A stretch of DNA of 8,410 nt from Candidatus Margulisiibacteriota bacterium (lineage in GTDB: Bacteria; Margulisbacteria; WOR-1; O2-12-FULL-45-9). Each line of letters starts with the position of its first letter. Within the stretch, counting starts at the first letter, position 1. The position numbers and the translations under genes were made by a program. The stretch spans positions 1-8,410 of the forward strand of contig JAHIZU010000201.1 of the NCBI GenBank assembly GCA_018814265.1, in the 5' to 3' direction. This document shows positions 4,553 through 8,410 of this stretch, one piece after another. The notes beneath the pieces are model-generated. The model was not told where the DNA came from, ran no database searches, and was given only the letters and a program-made list of their open reading frames with translations.

Positions 4553-7012
4553 ATGTTAGGTGAAACAACGTCTCTAGGCTATATCCCGGCTCAGGTAGCA
4601 GGGCTTAACGCTGGTAATTTGTATAATGTTGTTGTCTCTTTCTTGGTTTTTTTTGGCTGTGCTTATGCCGCCTGGATGATCTATTCCCGAGGCAAAAAGG
4701 ACCTGACGCAAAAAGCTTTCGCGCTCTTTTTAGGCTTGGTCGGACTGCACTGGCTGGGAGTGGTTTTTGGCAACCTGACGGCCTGGCTTAATCTGGTCCA
4801 GCTCGCTAGCTGGTTCGCTTATCCAATAAAGATCACCTTTGTTCTGCCTGCCGTAGTCCTGGGCTATTTTTTTGCCGCAGGGATCTGGCAGAACAAGTCA
4901 ACTGTCCGGCGGGTGACCTTTTTGTTTGTGGTTGCGGCTTCGGCCATGGTGGTAGTCAGCTGGCGTTTGGACAGTACCCTGCATACTATTACTTATTGGG
5001 GTGTGCAATGGCAAGTCGGGGCCTTAGCCCGCCTGATCTATATAGTTGGCCTGCTTTTGCCCCTGGCGGTTTTGGCTGTTTATTCGATTCTTAAGGATAG
5101 CCTGGAAATGCTGCTGAAGAAAAAGTCCGCCAACTTTACCCTTTATTTTGGGGCGGGTATCTTTGTCCTGTTGGAATATCTGCAAATTTCCATTGTGGTG
5201 GTGACCTGGCAAAGGTTGCTGGCGCGCTTGTTGTATATTTTGATTGCTTTTGGCGCCTACTTGTTTTTTGTCAGCCGGGTGCAGGAGAACAGATTTATTC
5301 CTCGGGCCCAGGAGTTGCCGCCGCGCAAAATGATTCGCGTACCGTTCTTTACAAAATTGCTGTTCTTTTTTACTGCGCTGGCTGTGCTGCCGATCACCAT
5401 TTCATCTTTGTTGATGTTTGTTTCTTTTAAGGAGATCATTGATCAATACGTCCATAAGCCGCTGCTCTGGGATGTGAAGACCTCGCGTGAAGCCTTTGTT
5501 ATGGCACTTGACCATCTGCAGGTCCAGTCCCTGTTTTTACTGGTGCTGACCGGGCTGCTGGTCTTTTTAGCGGCAGTGCTGATCGCTAAAACACTCTCGG
5601 TTTCTTTGCGCAATATTTCCCTGGGTATGGGGCGGGTATCCAAGGGGGATTTTAGTTTTAGGGTCCAGCCGGACAGCAATGATGAGATCGGTGACCTGGC
5701 CAATTATTTCAATGACATGTCAGATGAGATCAAGCGCTCGCGTGAGATCATGCAGCAATGGAACCGCGAGCTGGAAACGAAGGTGGCAGAGCGGACCGAG
5801 GACCTGCGCGCCCTTTATAATATTTCTAAAGCGATCGGCTCCAGCCTGGACTTTAAGTTACTGATCAGCCGGGCCATAGATAATCTTTTGCCGGTGATCA
5901 AAGCGGACGGCTATTGCGTCTTGGTGCCAAATGAAGCAGGCAAGTTTATCTCCCGCCTTTCTCGCGGTATTGAGTTTAATGATCTTGAGATAACAGAAGG
6001 CCAGGGACTGCTGGGGGAGGCGTTACAAAAGAAGGCGGTTATTTTTTCCGAGGATGTGTCCCGGGACCCTCGTTGTCAGGACGATTATTATAAACAAACC
6101 GGCTTAAAAACCCTGCTGGTTTCACCTTTGCGAGCCAAGGGCAAAATAATGGGTATCCTGATCATTGGTTCGCGCGGTATGCGCAATTATGCCGGGGACA
6201 GAGAGGTTAATCTTTTAGCGGCTATTTCCGACCAGCTGGCGATCTCCCTGGAAAATGTCGGCATTTACGAAAAAGAAAAGGAAGCCGTAGCCAGGTTAAC
6301 CGAGTTGGACCGCCTGAAAAATGAATTTATCTCGATGGTTTCGCATGAGCTGCGCACGCCGGTTACCTCGGTTGACGGGTATGTTTCTCTGTTCCTGGCG
6401 GGGGCCACCGGTCCGCTGACAGAGGATCAAAAGAAATACTTGAATATCGTGAAGGAGAATGATGTGCGCCTTTTGACCTTGATCAACCGGCTGCTTGATT
6501 TTTCTAAGATCGAGGCTGGACGTTTTACTATTAAGCGGGAACTGGTTTCGCTCAATGATATCATTAATGCCGCGGCCAAGACCCTTGAACAACAGCTGTC
6601 CAAGAAGCAAACCAAAATCAAGTTGAACTTAAAAGCCAGCAATGCCAATTTTATGGGCGACCGGGAAAAGATGATCGAGGTTTTCATTAATTTGATCGAG
6701 AACGCCCTGAAGTTTGGGCAGGAGCAAGAGCCGTTGAACGTAGAAATCTCCACCAGGGATGAAGGTGATTTTATTCAGGTGGAAGTTAAGGATAACGGGA
6801 TCGGGGTTGATAAAGAGCACCTGGAAAAGATCTTCAATAAGTTTTACCAGATCGAGGATACTATGACCCGCAAGGTTGGCGGGGTGGGGTTGGGCTTGGC
6901 GATAGTGAAAGAGATCATCGGCAACCATAACGGCAAGATCTGGGCTGAGTCTGCTGGGCAGGGTAAAGGGACCACGATCCTCTTTACTTTGCCGGTAGCG
7001 GAGAAGGTGTGA
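4553..7012 (+). CDS. Membrane sensor histidine kinase (7TM-HAMP-GAF-HisKA-HATPase)
   Basis: The 819-residue protein has a 7-helix membrane module (roughly 22-44, 54-76, 88-111, 120-137, 157-179, 195-217, 222-241), two further helices (265-291 and 326-349) around a short extracytoplasmic loop, and a HAMP linker (about 346-398, with DEIGDLANYFNDM). A charged coiled coil and a GAF domain (about 421-567) follow. The kinase core has phosphoacceptor His598 in SHELRTP, N box NLIENALKFG (Asn717), G1 DNGIG (from 747) and G2 GVGLGLAI (from 777). All catalytic boxes are intact. The membrane part resembles the N-terminal 7TM region of some histidine kinases, and its ligand is unknown. ATG 4553 abuts the def stop codon, with AGGAAG at 4537-4542 as ribosome site, and fmt starts 1 nt after its stop, so it is probably co-transcribed with both. 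No response regulator is in the window. The link to protein formylation is positional only. Confidence 0.92.
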   Translation: MLGETTSLGYIPAQVAGLNAGNLYNVVVSFLVFFGCAYAAWMIYSRGKKDLTQKAFALFLGLVGLHWLGVVFGNLTAWLNLVQLASWFAYPIKITFVLPAVVLGYFFAAGIWQNKSTVRRVTFLFVVAASAMVVVSWRLDSTLHTITYWGVQWQVGALARLIYIVGLLLPLAVLAVYSILKDSLEMLLKKKSANFTLYFGAGIFVLLEYLQISIVVVTWQRLLARLLYILIAFGAYLFFVSRVQENRFIPRAQELPPRKMIRVPFFTKLLFFFTALAVLPITISSLLMFVSFKEIIDQYVHKPLLWDVKTSREAFVMALDHLQVQSLFLLVLTGLLVFLAAVLIAKTLSVSLRNISLGMGRVSKGDFSFRVQPDSNDEIGDLANYFNDMSDEIKRSREIMQQWNRELETKVAERTEDLRALYNISKAIGSSLDFKLLISRAIDNLLPVIKADGYCVLVPNEAGKFISRLSRGIEFNDLEITEGQGLLGEALQKKAVIFSEDVSRDPRCQDDYYKQTGLKTLLVSPLRAKGKIMGILIIGSRGMRNYAGDREVNLLAAISDQLAISLENVGIYEKEKEAVARLTELDRLKNEFISMVSHELRTPVTSVDGYVSLFLAGATGPLTEDQKKYLNIVKENDVRLLTLINRLLDFSKIEAGRFTIKRELVSLNDIINAAAKTLEQQLSKKQTKIKLNLKASNANFMGDREKMIEVFINLIENALKFGQEQEPLNVEISTRDEGDFIQVEVKDNGIGVDKEHLEKIFNKFYQIEDTMTRKVGGVGLGLAIVKEIIGNHNGKIWAESAGQGKGTTILFTLPVAEKV

Positions 7013-7013
7013 A

Positions 7014-7961
7014 ATGAAAATTGTTTTTATGGGGACTTCTGCGGAAGCGGCGCAGATATTGGCGCAGCTGGTCAAAGAGAAACATCAGCTGGCCGCGGTC
7101 ATTACCCAGCCGGACCGGCCTAAAGGCCGCGGACAAAAAATGGCTTATCCGCCAGTCAAAGAAATTGCTTTAAAACATGCTCTGCCTTTGGAACAGCCGG
7201 AAAAAGTGAAGGGCAATGAGATTTTAATTTCCCTGCTAAAATCAATTGCGCCGGACATTATTGTTGTCGTTGCTTACGGCAAGATCCTGCCCAAGTCGAT
7301 TATCGACATTCCCCGATATGGTTGTATTAATGTTCATGCCTCGCTGCTGCCAAAGTACCGCGGCGCGGCGCCTGTGCAATGGGCTTTACTCAATGGAGAA
7401 AAAGAAACTGGCATCACGATCATGCGGATCAACGAGCTGTTAGACAGCGGTGAGATCATCCTGCAGGAAAAAGTGAAGATTGATGAGGCTGATAATACAG
7501 AAACTCTCTTGAAAAAATTATTCGCGGCTGGCGGCAAACTACTGCTTGAGGCTTTGCAGCAGATAGCAGAGGGAAACGAAAAATATATCTCTCAAAACGA
7601 GGCAGCCGCAACTAACGCGCCGGCGATCACTAAAGAAAGCGGAGAGCTCGACTGGCGCCAGAGCGCGGCACAGATCCACAATCGGATCCGGGCGCTGGTG
7701 CCTTGGCCGGTTGCCCATACTTTTTATAAAGAAAAGTTGCTAAAGATCTGGCAGTCGCAAATCCATGTAGTTGATTTAGAGACAAAATATAAACAGCCGG
7801 GGACAGTTGTTCAGCTGGTCAAGAATTACGGTTTTATTGTCGCTACTGGAGAGGGGCATCTGCTTATCCGGGAGGTTCAAGCGGCCGGTAAAAAGCGGCT
7901 GCCGGCTTATGATTTTGTTATTGGTCACGACGTAAAAATCGGCGAATCCCTTCCCAATTAA
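7014..7961 (+). CDS. fmt: Methionyl-tRNA formyltransferase
   Basis: Fmt transfers a formyl group from 10-formyltetrahydrofolate to Met-tRNA(fMet), making the bacterial initiator. The 315-residue product is full length, the same as E. coli Fmt. It has a Rossmann-like start MKIVFMGTSA, QPDRPKGRGQ, and the signature INVHASLLPKYRGAAPVQWA with catalytic Asn106 and His108. Catalytic Asp144 lies in LLDSGEI. The C-terminal tRNA-binding barrel includes RIRALVPWPVAHTF and LKIWQSQ. The loop normally reading MDAGLDTG is INELLDSG here, which keeps the Asp. ATG 7014 is preceded by AAGG in GAGAAGGTG (about 7000-7008) inside the end of the kinase gene, which points to translational coupling. No hairpin with a T-run follows the stop. 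Confidence 0.96.
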   Translation: MKIVFMGTSAEAAQILAQLVKEKHQLAAVITQPDRPKGRGQKMAYPPVKEIALKHALPLEQPEKVKGNEILISLLKSIAPDIIVVVAYGKILPKSIIDIPRYGCINVHASLLPKYRGAAPVQWALLNGEKETGITIMRINELLDSGEIILQEKVKIDEADNTETLLKKLFAAGGKLLLEALQQIAEGNEKYISQNEAAATNAPAITKESGELDWRQSAAQIHNRIRALVPWPVAHTFYKEKLLKIWQSQIHVVDLETKYKQPGTVVQLVKNYGFIVATGEGHLLIREVQAAGKKRLPAYDFVIGHDVKIGESLPN

Positions 7962-7975
7962 GGGAAAGAAGCCTC

Positions 7976-8003
7976 TTGACACCCCCACATATGGTGTGAT
8001 AAA
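7976..8003 (+). promoter_or_regulatory. Strong sigma70-like promoter of nrdR
   Basis: TTGACA (7976-7981) is a perfect -35. After 16 nt comes GATAAA (7998-8003), a 4-of-6 match to the -10 consensus, preceded by an extended -10 TG at 7995-7996. Transcription would start near 8010, leaving a leader of about 34 nt. The promoter begins 15 nt after the fmt stop, so nrdR need not depend on read-through from fmt. Confidence 0.75.
7982..7997. promoter_or_regulatory. Candidate NrdR box 1 in the promoter spacer
   Basis: The 16-mer CCCCCACATATGGTGT matches the NrdR-box pattern (acaC-wATATATw-Gtgt) in its right half and centre: AT and AT in the core, then GTGT. It fills exactly the spacer between the -35 and -10 of the nrdR promoter, where bound repressor would block RNA polymerase. 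The left half is degenerate (a run of C). Confidence 0.5.
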
Positions 8004-8030
8004 TTCACACACACCCTAGATGTGTGATTT
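8001..8030. promoter_or_regulatory. Inverted repeat and candidate NrdR box 2 at the nrdR transcription start
   Basis: AAATTCACACA (8001-8011) and TGTGTGATTT (8021-8030) are reverse complements apart from one extra T, with a 9-nt loop. Within it, ACAC (8011-8014) and GTGT (8022-8025) flank CCTAGAT, a NrdR-box-like arrangement one base shorter than the usual 16. Its centre lies about 28-29 nt from that of box 1, close to the near-three-turn spacing of paired NrdR boxes. It overlaps the predicted start site at about 8010. Confidence 0.45.
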
Positions 8031-8043
8031 ATGGAGTCTTTAG

Positions 8044-8410
8044 ATGAAATGTCCATTTTGTGAAAATATTGAAGATAAGGTCCTGGAATCCCGCGAAATT
8101 GATGAGGGCAAAGCTATTCGCCGCCGCCGAGAATGTGCTGACTGCCGCGGCCGTTTTACCTCTTATGAACGGGTAGAAGAAAAGCCCGTTCTGGTTATCA
8201 AGCGCGATGGCCGTCGGGAACAGTTTAGCCGGGATAAAATTCTGGCGGGCATTTTCCGGGCCTGTGAAAAGAGACCGGTGGCAGCGGATTTAATTGAAGG
8301 CATGGTAGATGAGATCGAAAAAGAGATCCACAAAGAAGCTGGCCGCGAAGTCTTGAGCTCAAAACTAGGTGAATTGGTCATGGAAAAATTGCAGCAGGTT
8401 GATAAGATCG
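8044..8410 (+). CDS. nrdR: Transcriptional repressor NrdR, 3' end outside the window
   Basis: NrdR is a zinc-ribbon and ATP-cone repressor of ribonucleotide reductase genes that senses ATP and dATP. ATG 8044 follows GGAG (8033-8036) at 7 nt. The first 122 residues are present. The zinc ribbon has Cys3, Cys6, Cys31 and Cys34, with the basic IRRRRE run (25-30) that contacts DNA, then GRFTSYERVE. The ATP-cone begins at about 47 with VLVIKRDGRREQFSRDKIL and contains ACEKRPV and LGELVMEKL. The family is usually about 150 residues, so some 30 residues lie beyond the edge. NrdR-box-like sites in its own promoter suggest autoregulation. No ribonucleotide reductase gene is in view, so it may act in trans or on genes to the right. 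Confidence 0.95.
   Translation, partial: MKCPFCENIEDKVLESREIDEGKAIRRRRECADCRGRFTSYERVEEKPVLVIKRDGRREQFSRDKILAGIFRACEKRPVAADLIEGMVDEIEKEIHKEAGREVLSSKLGELVMEKLQQVDKI

Noticed and set aside
6629..7075. 148-codon open frame on the - strand across the kinase end and fmt start
   Set aside because: It is antisense to the intact HATPase core and the fmt N-terminus, without recognisable motifs. It is a shadow frame.
7948..7966. Hairpin TTCCC-AATTAA-GGGAA after fmt as a terminator
   Set aside because: The stem is only 5 bp, it overlaps the fmt stop codon, and no T-run follows, so it does not meet the form of an intrinsic terminator.

Overview
The window reads as a compact stretch of bacterial housekeeping genes from an uncultivated or deep-branching lineage. 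Every large gene has a recognisable core function, spacing is tight (0 to 4 nt at several junctions), and GTG and TTG starts occur beside ATG. The order coaBC - priA - def - fmt is a conserved neighbourhood in many bacteria. Here a secreted L,D-transpeptidase and a large membrane sensor kinase interrupt it, and nrdR follows. Base composition is intermediate and no phylum-specific marker is visible. A candidate phylum of the Margulisbacteria/WOR-1 sort would fit, but that is only a guess.

Left part (1-3400, + strand): the lysine-rich C-terminus of an unassigned gene, then coenzyme A biosynthesis. CoaBC is split into a CoaC half (199-723) and a CoaB half (733-1407) by a single in-frame TAG. The replication-restart helicase PriA (1412-3400) follows after 4 nt. 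This segment carries several unrelated short-period repeats: a CACGGAT array before coaC, a possible GAGTT array inside coaC, an AAATCCG heptad array in frame inside coaB, and a GGCC-rich array in frame inside priA, exactly where a winged-helix domain is expected.

Middle (3402-4060): an exported YkuD-type L,D-transpeptidase on the - strand ends 1 nt from the priA stop. It is divergent from def across a short A/T-rich gap that must hold promoters for both directions. The def promoter candidate places transcription start on or beside a GTG start codon.

Right part (4061-8410, + strand): def, a 7TM-HAMP-GAF histidine kinase and fmt form a very tight unit (0 and 1 nt between genes). Peptide deformylase and methionyl-tRNA formyltransferase are the two ends of the N-formylmethionine cycle. 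The kinase sits between them with no response regulator in view. After fmt a strong sigma70-like promoter, with NrdR-box-like inverted repeats in its spacer and near its start site, drives nrdR, which is cut by the window end.

No tRNA, rRNA, CRISPR array, insertion sequence or phage gene was seen. No wholly new system is evident. The points most worth following are the repeat-driven remodelling of coaBC and priA, the amber codon in coaBC, the kinase inside the def-fmt unit, and the operator-like structure at nrdR.
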